The notes under the pieces are model-generated. The model was not told the origin of the DNA. It worked only from the letters and a program-made list of their open reading frames with translations, and ran no database searches. Of a stretch of DNA of 64,000 bases, positions 18,087 through 27,656 are shown piece after piece. Where the stretch lies: positions 23,675 through 87,674 of the forward strand of contig NZ_JALNUP010000017.1 in assembly GCF_026540855.1 (NCBI RefSeq), read 5' to 3'. Origin of the DNA: Sphingomonas sp. GC_Shp_5 (GTDB taxonomy: Bacteria > Pseudomonadota > Alphaproteobacteria > Sphingomonadales > Sphingomonadaceae). Made by a program: the position numbers and the translations under genes. Positions within the stretch are counted from its first letter, which is position 1. The number at the start of each line of letters is the position of its first letter.

Positions 18087-18701
18087 TACCCGGCTTCCCC
18101 GGTACTACGGGCCTCTCCGCCACCCCACCACGCCCGTCCCATCCCTCGCGGGCGTCCGGTTGCTCATCGCTGAGCACGTAATGGGGCTTCCCGTGTTGCG
18201 TGCGCTTTCCTTGTGTACATGCTGCCGCCATTACCCCGGTGCAGCAGACGGGCTCCAACGTCGCTCAAACTCGCCCGCCTGTATCAGCCTTCCCCGAAAT
18301 GGGTGTCGGGTCGGCCTGCACATCGTCCTTTTCGAGGATTGCTCAGCGTTCACTCATGTTGCGGCCTGCACACTCGCACGGTCACCTATGTGACCGTCAT
18401 CCGGGGGCTTCAGACACTTCGTCACCTCCATGCCTGCCCCGGTTGCTTCCGGCTGGAGCAGTTCGCCGGGTGGGACTTGCACCCACCAGAAAGCGCCGCC
18501 TTTGCACGGCGCACCCCAGAGCCAGACACTCAGCTCTGCCCGTATGGATCTCCAGAGCGGCCATTTGATCATCTTTATCCTACGCCTCACTGATGCAGCT
18601 TGACGTTCATGTGGAAGCGGGTGAGACTGCCACCGGGATTGCGCCAACTGGCGCAAAGTCCGTGTTGCCGAGCGTCTCGCCCCTCAAGTTGGAGAGTGAG
18701 C

Positions 18702-19451
18702 ATGGCCACCAATCCTCCCCCGGCGGCGCCTGCGCCAACACTATGGGGAACAAGCGATGATATCGAGCAGTACCGCCGCGATATTGGGAAATTTTTCGAC
18801 CGTTTAGCGGCTGCCGCGGAGGGCAATCCGCCGCCGGGCATGAATGCCGCCAACGGCTTCTTTGTCAAAGCGGTTCAGGACGACGCCGAACTTAAGAGCG
18901 TTGCTCCACCCAGGAAGACGGGCGATGATCCTGAGGGGCAACGAATATTTGCTGCTCTGGCGTCGTTTGAGGCTAAAGTACTTGAAACGTTCAAACTGCC
19001 GAACGCGCACGGAAGGTGGAGCACCAACGCCGGTGTCGCTTGGGACGCATTTCAGAAGCTCAAAAACGACATTCCGCCCGTCATAACCGCAATCGGTGGC
19101 GCAGTCGCAACCGTTAACCCCGCTACGATCGCTGCACTCGCTGAAAGTGTGAAAAGCCTAATTGATAAGATTCACAATGCCGGGGTCGTCTATGAAGGCG
19201 ATCACGCCAATGGCTACATTCAAAGTGGCGTTCACGACGCCGCAGTGCAGCTCAAAGACGTGTTGGATGACGTCCACGCGCACCCTGTGGACCCCTTCGC
19301 TGGTAAGTTTGCGCAAGCAATGAGTGCTATTCTCGACAAGCTTATCGCCCTCAACTTCGAGAACAATCCTTGGCTTCGAGGAGAGTGGCAAGTAAGTTTT
19401 CAGGCGATCACTCGTGCCGGCGCCCTCCAGCTCTACGCGCTGACACCTTAA
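18702..19451 (+). CDS. Hypothetical soluble protein
   Basis: A 249-residue protein beginning with a Pro/Ala-rich stretch (MATNPPPAAPAPTLWG), then mainly alpha-helical (DDIEQYRRDIGKFFDRLAAA, EAKVLETFKLP) with a central Ala/Val-rich helix (AIGGAVATVNPATIAALAESVKSLIDKI). No cysteines and no signal peptide. ATG 18702 has GGAG seven bases upstream. It lies beyond the intron on the opposite strand and stands alone. No family recognised. Confidence 0.65.
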   Translation: MATNPPPAAPAPTLWGTSDDIEQYRRDIGKFFDRLAAAAEGNPPPGMNAANGFFVKAVQDDAELKSVAPPRKTGDDPEGQRIFAALASFEAKVLETFKLPNAHGRWSTNAGVAWDAFQKLKNDIPPVITAIGGAVATVNPATIAALAESVKSLIDKIHNAGVVYEGDHANGYIQSGVHDAAVQLKDVLDDVHAHPVDPFAGKFAQAMSAILDKLIALNFENNPWLRGEWQVSFQAITRAGALQLYALTP

Positions 19452-19756
19452 CCTGGGAGCATGAGAGGTTCGACCCAGTTCCGGCCGTTCGTGCCGTCCT
19501 CCACGCTCCCCTAAACCGGTCACTCGTTCATCTGGAGCAGGTCCGCCGGTATGGTCCTCTGCCGTCGGCTGGGAACGGCTTGGTGGAGGAGATCTCCGCT
19601 CGGCAGCAATCGGGAGTGACGAGTGACGAAGCACAGAGCCCTGCTCACGGCGGGGGGACCACGGAAACCGGCATGACCGTTTGCGGATTGTAGTTTGTCG
19701 TTTCGCCCTGGAGGATCGCTTGCTCGGATGACGACTGCCATACGATGGCCACGCGA
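19452..19756. other. Region without a supported gene
   Basis: About 300 bases between two convergent genes. Open frames on both strands overlap and show no family features. I see no clear terminator with a U-tract and no RNA gene. Confidence 0.45.
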
Positions 19757-20965
19757 TCAGATCTTCGGAGATAACGGCAGATGCAACTCGAAACACGATC
19801 CTTCGGCCAGACCTTTGACGACCAACGTGCCGTTGTGGAGCGCAGCGACTTGCCGCGCCAATGGCAGACCTATCCCCGAGCCGCCAGCCTTGGTTGAGAA
19901 GAACGGAATGAAGATGTTATCCAGCTGAGCGGGCGGAACGCCGTGGCCGTAATCGCGGATCCTGACCGTCAGTCCGGTGCTGGCGACAAGCAGATCAACC
20001 TCGATCTTCCGTACCGGCTGGCCCTGTGAAGCTTCGATGGCATTACGAAGCAGGTTGATCAGCGCCCGCTCGATCAGATCCGGGTCGGCGGTAACCGGCA
20101 CGGGGCTATCCAAGGCGCGCAGCGACAGATCGACCTCGGCCTCGGCGAGTTCAGGGTCGACCGCCCGGATGAGGTCCCTCAGCAGCATGGCCAGGTCAAA
20201 CTCGACCGGTTCGGGCTGTGGCAAATCCCCGAGTGCACGGTAACGCTCGATAAAGCGCAGGAGGTGCGTGCCGCGACGCGCGATCGTTGCCAGTGCCCGC
20301 GCCGTCCCGGCATCGTGGCCGGGCATAGCGGCGAGGCTTTCCGCGAGCGACACAATCGGGGTCATCGAATTCATCATCTCGTGGGTGAGCACCCGCGTCA
20401 TCGCATGCCAGGCGCCGACTTCGACGGCATCGAGTTCGCCCGCGATCCACTGCAACGATAACAGCCGCTGCGGCGCCTCGCCGGGAACGGTGAAGCTGCC
20501 GGACCAGGCGAGAAGGTGGCGGCCGTCCTCTGACTGCAGCACGCGCCGCGCTCCGGCCGGCAAATCATGGATTGCAGCAAGGGCAATTGGCCCCAAGCCG
20601 ACAATATCATTGAGCCGCGCGATGGTGACGCCGACCATGCTGCGCGCCGCCCGGTTGGCCAGCACGATCCGCCCGCGATCGTCGAGCACGAACAGCGCTG
20701 TCGCCACCGCATCGATCAACACGCGCAGCCGGTCCGCCTCGCGTACCGCTACGAGATCTGTTGACGGCACCAGTAATCTGCCGTGCGGCCGCGCCACCGC
20801 AGCATAGAGATCGGCGGCCGCCAGTGCTGCAGCGAGGGCGAGGATCAGCGCGGTGATTGGGTGGTGCGACGATGCCGAGCCGACCGCGGCGCAGGCAGCG
20901 CCAAGACAAAGCAGGATCCGCCAACCAATCGCAGAGAGGCGATGATAGCCGAGGCGGCTATCCAT
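19757..20965 (-). CDS. Sensor histidine kinase (NtrY/NtrB-like)
   Basis: A 402-residue inner-membrane kinase. Two closely spaced N-terminal helices (about 13-58) leave almost no periplasmic loop, so sensing is within the membrane or by the PAS domain (residues 80-175: VLIDAVATALFVLDDRGRIVLANRAA). The phosphoacceptor is His195 in LTHEMMNSMTPI. The ATPase domain has N-box NLLRNAIEAS, G1 DYGHGVP, F box IFIPFFSTKAGGSGIGLPL. Its start overlaps the last codons of the response regulator gene by eight bases, so the pair is one operon. It lies opposite a MacAB-like exporter, which it likely controls. Confidence 0.9.
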   Translation of the reverse strand: MDSRLGYHRLSAIGWRILLCLGAACAAVGSASSHHPITALILALAAALAAADLYAAVARPHGRLLVPSTDLVAVREADRLRVLIDAVATALFVLDDRGRIVLANRAARSMVGVTIARLNDIVGLGPIALAAIHDLPAGARRVLQSEDGRHLLAWSGSFTVPGEAPQRLLSLQWIAGELDAVEVGAWHAMTRVLTHEMMNSMTPIVSLAESLAAMPGHDAGTARALATIARRGTHLLRFIERYRALGDLPQPEPVEFDLAMLLRDLIRAVDPELAEAEVDLSLRALDSPVPVTADPDLIERALINLLRNAIEASQGQPVRKIEVDLLVASTGLTVRIRDYGHGVPPAQLDNIFIPFFSTKAGGSGIGLPLARQVAALHNGTLVVKGLAEGSCFELHLPLSPKI

Positions 20966-21491
20966 CCTTGGCCAGCCGACGGTAAAGTGCTTGGCGCGTG
21001 AGACCGAGCGCCGCTGCCGTGCGACTGATGTTCCCGTCATGGCGCTCGAGTGCATTGCTGATGAGCGATCGCTCCGCCATCGCCAGGGTCGGCTCGGACC
21101 GCCGCTTTCGGGTGTGCGCGACCGCATCGCACACCGCCGTGATCAGCTGCGTATTCCGCCACGGCTTGAGCAAGAAGTCGTCGCCGCCGCGCTTGATCGC
21201 CCGCACCGCCAGCGACACCCCACCATGGGCCGTGATAAAGACGATGCCGACCGCAGGATCGGCCGCGCGCCAGTTGGCAAGCGCGTCAAGCCCGGCACGG
21301 CCGTCACGCTCACCGGCCAGGAAATTCATATCGAGCAAGATCGCATCATAGCGCACGGCGCCGATCATCGCCGCCGCCTCGCTCGGCGAGGCGGCCTCGT
21401 CACAGCACCCGACATGCGACATCAGCGCGAGCGCGGCCGCCTCGCGGACGTCGGGGTCATCATCGACGATCAGGATGCGTCCATCGTTCAT
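20958..21491 (-). CDS. Response regulator with Fis-type HTH (ActR/RegA-like)
   Basis: A 177-residue regulator: receiver domain (ILIVDDDPDVREAAA; phosphoacceptor Asp54 in ILLDMNF; Thr in FITAHGG; Lys in LLKPW) joined directly to a C-terminal Fis-type HTH (SNALERHDGNISRTAAALGLTRQALYRRL). It lacks the sigma-54 AAA domain that lies between these parts in NtrC proteins, so it is an ordinary sigma-70-type activator or repressor. ATG 21491 begins at the first family residue. It is divergent from the adaptor/ABC genes starting at 21646, the presumed targets. Confidence 0.92.
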   Translation of the reverse strand: MNDGRILIVDDDPDVREAAALALMSHVGCCDEAASPSEAAAMIGAVRYDAILLDMNFLAGERDGRAGLDALANWRAADPAVGIVFITAHGGVSLAVRAIKRGGDDFLLKPWRNTQLITAVCDAVAHTRKRRSEPTLAMAERSLISNALERHDGNISRTAAALGLTRQALYRRLAKDG

Positions 21492-21529
21492 CTGCGGCGA
21501 TTCTACGGCCAGCACGTCCTCGGCCGCAA

Positions 21530-21547
21530 CTGTACGATTCCGGACAG
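21530..21547. promoter_or_regulatory. Candidate response-regulator operator
   Basis: CTGT-N10-ACAG, an imperfectly spaced dyad in the 154-base region between the divergent regulator and exporter genes. A second small dyad, ATCAATTTGAT, lies at 21613-21623. Both are candidates only, based on position and symmetry. Confidence 0.28.
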
Positions 21548-21645
21548 CCGCCCGCTCCCTGACCGGCTAATCATTCATTTATACCATTGATATAGCGGTG
21601 TTTTTGCGAGCCATCAATTTGATCTAACATGATCCGGTGCATCAG

Positions 21646-22899
21646 ATGGACCATCCGATCGCCACGCGATGGTGGCAGCGCCCGCGTCGCAGCACGTGGA
21701 TCGGCCTGACGGCGCTGCTGGGCTTGGTCGTAGCCGCCACGGCAATTCTGCATGAGGCCGGCGACCGCAGCCTGAGTGTCGCGGCAGGCAGCGTGACGGT
21801 CGCCACCGCGCGACGAGCGCTGTTCCGTGACGTGGTCGCGATCCACGGCACTTTGCAGCCGAAGGAGGTCGTCTATGTGGATGCGGTATCCGGTGGGCAG
21901 GTCGCCCGCATTCTGGCGCAACCGGGAGACCGGGTGACTGCGGGCCAGCCGTTGATCGTGTTCCGCAACGCCCAGCTCGTTCGAGACGTGCTCGACAACG
22001 CGGGGCGCTTGGTCGAATCGGTCACCCAGGTGCAGAGCTTCGAGACGCAGCTCGAGAACAACCGCGCCAGCAACGACAAGACCCTTACCGATCTGGCCGC
22101 CACCGTCGCCACAATCGAGGAGAAAGCGGCGCGCATCGATCCTCTCGCGGCGCGGGGCTTCTATCCGCGCGGTGATGCCGACGCGGTTCATATCGATCTT
22201 GCTCGTTACCGCCGCCTCCATGCGGTGCAGCAGGCAACCAACCAGCGGCAGGAGGCCCTGCGACGAGAGCAGCTTCCGCGGTTGCGCGGCGAGCAGGAAA
22301 GCCTGAGCCGCAGCTTGGATGCAACGCATGCCCAGCTTGAAGATCTCGTTGTGCGGGCGCCGGTGACAGGAACGCTCACCCAGCTCGATCTGAAGCTTGG
22401 CCAAAACCGCAACCGGGGCGACCGCCTGGCGGAGATCAACAGCGACGCTGGTTTCCGCATCCTCGCCGATATCGACGAATTTTATCTGCCGCGCGTGCGG
22501 GTCGGGCAGAATGTCGATCTCACGTTCGACGGGCACAGCCTGGGTGGTCGGGTCATCCGCGTACGTCCCGAGGTGAAGAACGGCGCCTTCACCGTCGAGA
22601 TCGACTTCATCGGTCTTCAACCGGCGGGTGCCACGCCCGGCGCTGCCATCGAAGGCGATCTGACCCTGGGAGCGGATCGCCCGGCGCTCGTGCTGCCCAG
22701 CACCGCCGTGGCCCAGGGAAGCAGCGATCTGTTCCTTCTCTCGCCCGACGGCCGGAGCGCGCGGCGCTCACCGGTCCGCTTCGGCCGTCGCAACCCCCGG
22801 CAGGTCGAGATCCGCGCCGGTCTTGCGGCGGGTCAACGCGCCATTGTCTCCGACACCTCCGCCTGGTCGCGGATCGATCGCATCAACGTCGAAGAATGA
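21646..22899 (+). CDS. Periplasmic adaptor (HlyD/MacA-like) of an ABC exporter
   Basis: A 417-residue membrane-fusion protein. One N-terminal transmembrane anchor (WIGLTALLGLVVAATAIL) is followed by a barrel-sandwich/lipoyl half (VSGGQVARILAQPGDRVTAGQPLIVF), a long coiled-coil hairpin (about 125-225, rich in Gln/Glu/Arg) and the second lipoyl half (LVVRAPVTGTLTQLDLKLGQNRNRGDRLAEI), then beta-barrel and membrane-proximal domains. It bridges an inner-membrane transporter to an outer-membrane channel. The ATPase and permease follow on the same strand within 10 bases. GTG 21637 in frame is an alternative start. No outer-membrane factor is encoded nearby. Confidence 0.88.
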   Translation: MDHPIATRWWQRPRRSTWIGLTALLGLVVAATAILHEAGDRSLSVAAGSVTVATARRALFRDVVAIHGTLQPKEVVYVDAVSGGQVARILAQPGDRVTAGQPLIVFRNAQLVRDVLDNAGRLVESVTQVQSFETQLENNRASNDKTLTDLAATVATIEEKAARIDPLAARGFYPRGDADAVHIDLARYRRLHAVQQATNQRQEALRREQLPRLRGEQESLSRSLDATHAQLEDLVVRAPVTGTLTQLDLKLGQNRNRGDRLAEINSDAGFRILADIDEFYLPRVRVGQNVDLTFDGHSLGGRVIRVRPEVKNGAFTVEIDFIGLQPAGATPGAAIEGDLTLGADRPALVLPSTAVAQGSSDLFLLSPDGRSARRSPVRFGRRNPRQVEIRAGLAAGQRAIVSDTSAWSRIDRINVEE

Positions 22900-22908
22900 G
22901 GCAGCCGC

Positions 22909-23580
22909 ATGCTGACGCTTACCGATATCAGCAAAAGTTTTCGCACCACCGATGTGGAGACGCGCGCGCTTGAGCGCATCTCACTCGACATCGGCGTCGG
23001 CGAGTTCGTCGCCATCATGGGCCCGTCGGGCTGCGGCAAATCGACCCTGCTCAACATCCTCGGCTTTCTCGATCCGCCGACCGGAGGGTCCTATCGCCTG
23101 TTGGGCGAGGAGGTCGCGGCGCTCCCCGAACGCGAGCGCACTCGGCTGCGGCGCGAGCACGTCGGCTTCGTGTTCCAGAGCTTCAACCTCGTCGACGAGC
23201 TGACCGTGGAAGAAAATGTCGCGATCGGCCTGCTCTACCGGACGGGGGTGACGGGAGCGCGGCAGCGGATTGCCGACGCGCTGGAGCACGTGGGCATCGC
23301 GCATCGCGCCCGCCATCGGCCGCAGCAATTGTCCGGCGGCCAGCAGCAGCGCGTCGCGATCGCCCGCGCGCTCGTCGCCCAACCCAAGCTGATCCTCGCC
23401 GACGAGCCGACCGGCAACCTCGATACCGCCAATGGCGAACAGGTGATGGGGCTGCTCAAAGACGCGGTGGCAGCGGGCACCACGATCGTCATGGTCACCC
23501 ACTCGCCGCTGCACGCCGCTGAAGCGCAACGGACGATCCGCATGCTCGATGGCCGCGTCGTCAGCGAGACCGTGCTGTGA
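22909..23580 (+). CDS. ABC transporter ATPase (MacB/LolD-type)
   Basis: A 223-residue nucleotide-binding subunit. Walker [11 protein letters not shown]-loop [16 protein letters not shown], signature [15 protein letters not shown], Walker [13 protein letters not shown] and the switch His in VTHS are all present. It powers a MacB-like mechanotransmitter permease rather than moving substrate through the membrane itself. The stop overlaps the permease GTG start (GTGA), a sign of coupled synthesis in stoichiometric amounts. Confidence 0.95.
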   Translation: MLTLTDISKSFRTTDVETRALERISLDIGVGEFVAIMGPSGCGKSTLLNILGFLDPPTGGSYRLLGEEVAALPERERTRLRREHVGFVFQSFNLVDELTVEENVAIGLLYRTGVTGARQRIADALEHVGIAHRARHRPQQLSGGQQQRVAIARALVAQPKLILADEPTGNLDTANGEQVMGLLKDAVAAGTTIVMVTHSPLHAAEAQRTIRMLDGRVVSETVL

Positions 23581-25955
23581 GGCTCCGCCATCTCCTGATC
23601 GCCGGGTGGCGGGCCGCGCTGGCGTCGCGCATGCTGTCGCTGATCGCCCTGTTCGGACTGGTGATCGGCCTGACCGCCTCGATCCTGATGCTGGTGGTTG
23701 TACGCGGGGTACTGCAGCAAAACCATTTCGTGCCCCAGTACGAGCGGACCTATCTTGCGACCTCGATGATGGCCGGGCCGGGTGGGGCTCCCGTGCCTAA
23801 TGAACGGACCAGCGGGCTTGCCGCGCCGCTTGTCGCGGGCAGCATCACCGCCATCGACGGGTGGACACGGCTGGCAGACACCGAAGTTACCATCCGGCGT
23901 GGCGCGGTGAAGCGCAAGGAGACGATCTACTGGGCGGATCCTTCGTTCCCGGACATCATCCCGCGCCCAGTGCTCCGCGGGGATCTCGGCGGGACACTCG
24001 CGCGACCCGATGGCGTGGCGATGACCGCTGCCGCGGCACGCCGCTGGTTCGGCCAGGACGAGGCGATCGGCGCGACACTCGATATTGGCGGCAGGGCCAT
24101 GACCGTAGGGGCCATCCTCGCCGATCTGCCACCGGGCGCGACGGACCTCAGCCACGATATCCTGGCGTCGTCACGCGCGGCCGCATCGATCCTGAATGGC
24201 CTGGCACGCCCGCAGGACGGCGGCTTCAGGATCGAATCCCGCACCTATTACCGGCTGCGCCCGGACGTGACCGCGGCCGAGGTCGAACGGCAGATGCGGC
24301 CGCTGGTCTCGACATTGCTGCCGGTGGAATTGCGCAGCGCCTATCAGATGAAGCTCGTCCGCATCGACCGGCTGGCAACCGATGCCAACCTCCACCCCGG
24401 CGCCCGCGACCGGCTGATGACGGGCGCGCTGATCGCCGCGCTCGTGCTCTTCATCGCGGTGACCAACTACGTCAATCTCGCGCTCGCCCGCGCGGGGCGG
24501 CGGCGAAAGGAGATCGGCGTCCGCAAGGCCGCCGGTGCCGGGCTATGGGATATCGCACGGCAGTTCCTGGGCGAAGCGGTGGTGGCGACACTCATCGCCG
24601 CCCTGCTGGCGATGGCCGCCAGCGAATGGTTGCTCGCGCCCCTCAACGCCTTTCTCGATACGCAGAGCTCGATCGATTATGCGCGGGCGCCGCTGCTCGT
24701 TGGCATCATTCTCGCAGGCGCGGCGGTGATCGGGCTGGTCGCCGGCGCCTATCCGGCCCTGGTCGTCGCGCGGCTTGCGCCGGCGGCGATTCTGCGCCCC
24801 GATGCGCGTGCGGCGGATGGCGGCACATGGGTGCGATCGACCCTGGCGACGTTGCAATTCGCCGTGCTGATCGGGCTGCTGATTGCCACCGGGATCGTCT
24901 ATCAGCAACGCCGCTTCGCCATGGCGGAGGGATCGGGCGCCGACATCGCGCACATGCTGACCGTTGCCGCCTCCTGCCCCGCGGGCTTTGTCGCGGAAGT
25001 CGCACGACTGCCGGGGGTGGAAGGCGTCTCGTGCAGCGGCGCGGAATTCATCTCCGGCGACTCCTTCTCGCCGGTGGATCTGCACGGTCGGTTCGTGCCG
25101 GTCACGGTCGCCTCCATGCTGCCGGCGATCTTTCACCTGTATGGAATTGCGCCGGTCGCCGGATCGTTGGTAGGGCTGCCGCCGCAGGGCGAAGAACATG
25201 TCCACCGCGTCGTCATCAACGAGGCCGCGGTGAAGGCGCTGGGCCTCGGCACGCCGCAGGCGGCGGTCGGCCAGCGCATCCCGGTAACGGCGTTCGCCGC
25301 CTTCACGACGGGCATGCAGATGGGGCTGGTCGCCGCGGTGGTGCCCGACTTTCAGTTCACCTCGGTAGAGCTGGCAGCCAAGCCGACCGTCTACATCGAT
25401 GCGCCCTTCCAGTTCCGCGGCGGGCTGGTCTCGATCAGATTGTCGGGCGCGCTTGTCCCGTCCACGCTGGCGGCGATCGACCGGACCTGGGCGAACACCG
25501 GCGGCCAAGGCCCGATCGAGCGCCGCTTCCTACGGGATCAAATCGCGGAGCTTTATCGCGATCTGGAGCGCGGCACCCGCTTGTTCGCCGGCTTTGCGGT
25601 CCTGGCCGTGTTGCTGGCCGCGGCAGGCATGGTCGGTATCGCCATCGCCACCACCGAGCGTCGCACCAAGGAAATCGGCATCCGCAAGGCGATGGGCGCG
25701 AGCAATGCACAGGTCCTGTGGCTCTTGCTTCGCCAGCTTGCACGCCCCGCGGTGTTAGCCAATCTGATCGCCTGGCCGGCGGCTTGGCTGCTGATGCAGC
25801 ACTGGCTCAACGGCTATGCCTATCATATAGACATGCCGCTGTGGCTGTATCCGGCAGCCGGCCTTGCCGCCCTCCTGGTGGCGGTGGCGAGCATCGCGAT
25901 CCAGGCCTTCGTCGCAGCCCAACGGGCACCAGTGGTTGCGCTACGGTATGAATAA
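23577..25955 (+). CDS. MacB/FtsX-like ABC permease, two-module
   Basis: A 792-residue inner-membrane protein made of two MacB-type halves fused in one chain. Each half has a first helix, a large periplasmic domain and a three-helix FtsX bundle. First half: helix near 18-45, periplasmic region to about 275, bundle near 283-395 with [13 protein letters not shown]. Second half: helix near 420-445, periplasmic region to about 650, bundle near 660-785 with [15 protein letters not shown]. Eight transmembrane segments in all. With the adaptor and ATPase it forms a tripartite exporter of peptides, lipoproteins or toxic compounds. The start is GTG overlapping the ATPase stop. Confidence 0.9.
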   Translation: MRLRHLLIAGWRAALASRMLSLIALFGLVIGLTASILMLVVVRGVLQQNHFVPQYERTYLATSMMAGPGGAPVPNERTSGLAAPLVAGSITAIDGWTRLADTEVTIRRGAVKRKETIYWADPSFPDIIPRPVLRGDLGGTLARPDGVAMTAAAARRWFGQDEAIGATLDIGGRAMTVGAILADLPPGATDLSHDILASSRAAASILNGLARPQDGGFRIESRTYYRLRPDVTAAEVERQMRPLVSTLLPVELRSAYQMKLVRIDRLATDANLHPGARDRLMTGALIAALVLFIAVTNYVNLALARAGRRRKEIGVRKAAGAGLWDIARQFLGEAVVATLIAALLAMAASEWLLAPLNAFLDTQSSIDYARAPLLVGIILAGAAVIGLVAGAYPALVVARLAPAAILRPDARAADGGTWVRSTLATLQFAVLIGLLIATGIVYQQRRFAMAEGSGADIAHMLTVAASCPAGFVAEVARLPGVEGVSCSGAEFISGDSFSPVDLHGRFVPVTVASMLPAIFHLYGIAPVAGSLVGLPPQGEEHVHRVVINEAAVKALGLGTPQAAVGQRIPVTAFAAFTTGMQMGLVAAVVPDFQFTSVELAAKPTVYIDAPFQFRGGLVSIRLSGALVPSTLAAIDRTWANTGGQGPIERRFLRDQIAELYRDLERGTRLFAGFAVLAVLLAAAGMVGIAIATTERRTKEIGIRKAMGASNAQVLWLLLRQLARPAVLANLIAWPAAWLLMQHWLNGYAYHIDMPLWLYPAAGLAALLVAVASIAIQAFVAAQRAPVVALRYE

Positions 25956-26285
25956 TACACCGGAGTTGGATCAGCAAAGTCCATACGACGGCAAGCAGAC
26001 CGGCCCGCGATGTTCTTGATCATGGCATGATTGCCTTTGCGCGGCGGCTGCCTGGTGGTTTGCGCCCGTGAAGACCCAATAGACGACACTCGCGCCGCCC
26101 TGCCCGCTTCCCGAAACCCGCCGCTCGTTAATGTTCACCAAAAGGTCGCTTTCAGCGAACACATTCAAGCTGCTGAACGTCAATAGGTGGTGGATAGCGG
26201 TCCGGCAGCTTCGGGCAGGCGGATGGAGCTAGATGTGACGGTTCGCGGCTAGTCTATGCGGCGGCGCGCGGATAGCTATAAGCAA
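25956..26285. other. Gene-free region with a short dispersed repeat
   Basis: About 330 bases with no supported gene. It contains GAAACCCGCCGCTCGTT (26113-26129), which recurs exactly at 27543-27559 and in degenerate form at 28326-28349. Confidence 0.5.
26113..26129 (+). repeat. Dispersed direct repeat, copy 1
   Basis: GAAACCCGCCGCTCGTT, 17 bases, identical to the copy at 27543. A longer 24-base comparison with 28326-28349 matches at 19 positions. The two exact copies bracket the membrane-protein gene at 26286-27419. Confidence 0.6.
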
Positions 26286-27419
26286 CTACGAAGCCCAGTG
26301 ATCGTCGGTTTTCAACGGACATGAAGCTATCAGCCGCTCTTGCTGACCAACAAAGCTTGGCTTGACCATTCTTACCGCTCGACCCGCTACCTGTACCATG
26401 ACCGGGTAGCAGTAGACTGATGCTTCATACGGATGATCCGCTGCGATCAGGCGAGCAAAGTCACCGCCCGACACAGGAAGTCGGGTACGGCCGGCTGTAG
26501 GAAAGGGCTCGACTTCCGCATAGAAGCCTTGCTTGAAGCGGCCAAAATTGACGATGCGGTAGTTCTTGGAAACGAGGGGTGCCTGCTTCCCGGCAAAGGT
26601 CGTGATATCGCCGAGCCGCCAAGCTGCATAACCGCCAAGAGCCGCGCCTGGGAAGACGAAAGCTGCGCCACCTACTAGCGTAGTCGATACCAGCACGGAG
26701 GTCGGAGTCGGCCTGTCTTTGTTGGCGCGCTGAAATCCAATCATCCCCACGGTTATCAGCATGCCTAAGCCGGCGCCCAGCATCTCCAGCCCGCTAAGTA
26801 GGAGCGGAGACACGGGGGTTAACAAGGCGGTGCCGGCTGTGTTCAGGTCCACGACAAATGCGGCGAACACAATGCCTAGGATTGCTAGGGGGATGTTCGT
26901 GCGCCGCTTCCAACGCGCCATCGCATGCGGCGGCTGTGGCACAGCGGAGAAATCTGGCGAGTGAGCGCCAGCTTGACGGGCGGCGGCAAGAGCCGTTGTG
27001 AGGCGGTCCAATATTGCCGCCGTGTCGCCCGGGAAGGGGTAGTTAAGCCAGGTGCCCTGGGGATTGCCAAAGTCGGCTTTCCAGCGAAACCCTACCATCG
27101 CACCTCGCTGAAGGGCCTGCGAGTAGAAAGCGTCGATCTGGCACCACTGCCACGTACGCTCTTTCAAACCTTTTCGTAGTGTCAGGCCAGTTGCATCAAT
27201 CCGAAGAGCAGGAGGATGTGCTACCTTCGGCAGCAGCGACACCATCCAGACAACTAGACCTGCCTCCAAGGGCAACATGCAGGCGAAGAAGGTCCAGTCA
27301 AAATGTCTGCCCAAGGTCAGCACCATGGCTACGGTGACGACCATAAGGCCGGCTGCCGTCGTAAGCATGACGTAGGGCCACCGGGGGCAGACGATGTCCT
27401 CAGGAACTGGACCGACCAT
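26286..27419 (-). CDS. Polytopic membrane protein of unknown function
   Basis: A 377-residue protein with about five transmembrane helices: two near the N-terminus (VMLTTAAGLMVVTVAMVL, CMLPLEAGLVVWMVSLL), then a PH-like cytosolic stretch (ALRIDATGLTLRKGLKERTWQWCQID), then three more (about 178-265) and a C-terminal soluble part. The layout of two helices, a beta-rich bPH-like domain and further helices resembles bacterial PH-domain membrane proteins, but I cannot name a family. It is monocistronic and flanked by exact 17-base direct repeats. Confidence 0.72.
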   Translation of the reverse strand: MVGPVPEDIVCPRWPYVMLTTAAGLMVVTVAMVLTLGRHFDWTFFACMLPLEAGLVVWMVSLLPKVAHPPALRIDATGLTLRKGLKERTWQWCQIDAFYSQALQRGAMVGFRWKADFGNPQGTWLNYPFPGDTAAILDRLTTALAAARQAGAHSPDFSAVPQPPHAMARWKRRTNIPLAILGIVFAAFVVDLNTAGTALLTPVSPLLLSGLEMLGAGLGMLITVGMIGFQRANKDRPTPTSVLVSTTLVGGAAFVFPGAALGGYAAWRLGDITTFAGKQAPLVSKNYRIVNFGRFKQGFYAEVEPFPTAGRTRLPVSGGDFARLIAADHPYEASVYCYPVMVQVAGRAVRMVKPSFVGQQERLIASCPLKTDDHWAS

Positions 27420-27542
27420 GCAGCTATGATTGCCTAGGTAGATGAAGATCGAGTCAACGTCAGCTACTGGGGCGTCAGCCGACCGGCCGCTCTGGGCCGC
27501 GAGGACCCACTCCGGTCGCTCAGCGACTGCAAGGCGCCGCTA

Positions 27543-27559
27543 GAAACCCGCCGCTCGTT
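27543..27559 (+). repeat. Dispersed direct repeat, copy 2
   Basis: Exact second copy of the 17-base sequence found at 26113-26129, on the same strand, 100 bases before the recombinase gene at 27657. Confidence 0.6.
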
Positions 27560-27656
27560 CAGCATCACCGACGGCCGATTAACCACATTTCCGAACAGGC
27601 AATTTACCGGGCCTACGTACTCTCTACTGGCCGATCCAGTGCGATGGAGATGATCG

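Larger units (their letters stand above)
16566..18514 (-). mobile_element. Complete group II intron with reverse transcriptase
   Basis: A 1949-base retroelement, minus strand. The 5' end is GTGCG at 18514-18510, followed within 50 bases by GGGTGCAAGTCCC, a usual domain I element. The 3' end is CTAC at 16569-16566, giving the AY terminus. Domain V is at 16646-16679 and domain VI at 16567-16642. The encoded protein sits in domain IV. The 5' exon ends with a hairpin (CAGAGC 18517-18522 pairing with GCTCTG 18533-18538), so the element is inserted right behind a terminator-like stem, as class C introns do; the class is inferred. It looks intact and potentially mobile. Confidence 0.88.

Noticed and set aside
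18378..18397. ACGGTCAC-CTAT-GTGACCGT hairpin
   Set aside because: Considered as a terminator or operator, but it lies inside intron domain I and is part of ribozyme folding.
23861..25951. 696-residue forward frame inside the MacB-like permease
   Set aside because: Shadow frame of high-GC DNA; the other frame has clear FtsX motifs and membrane helices.
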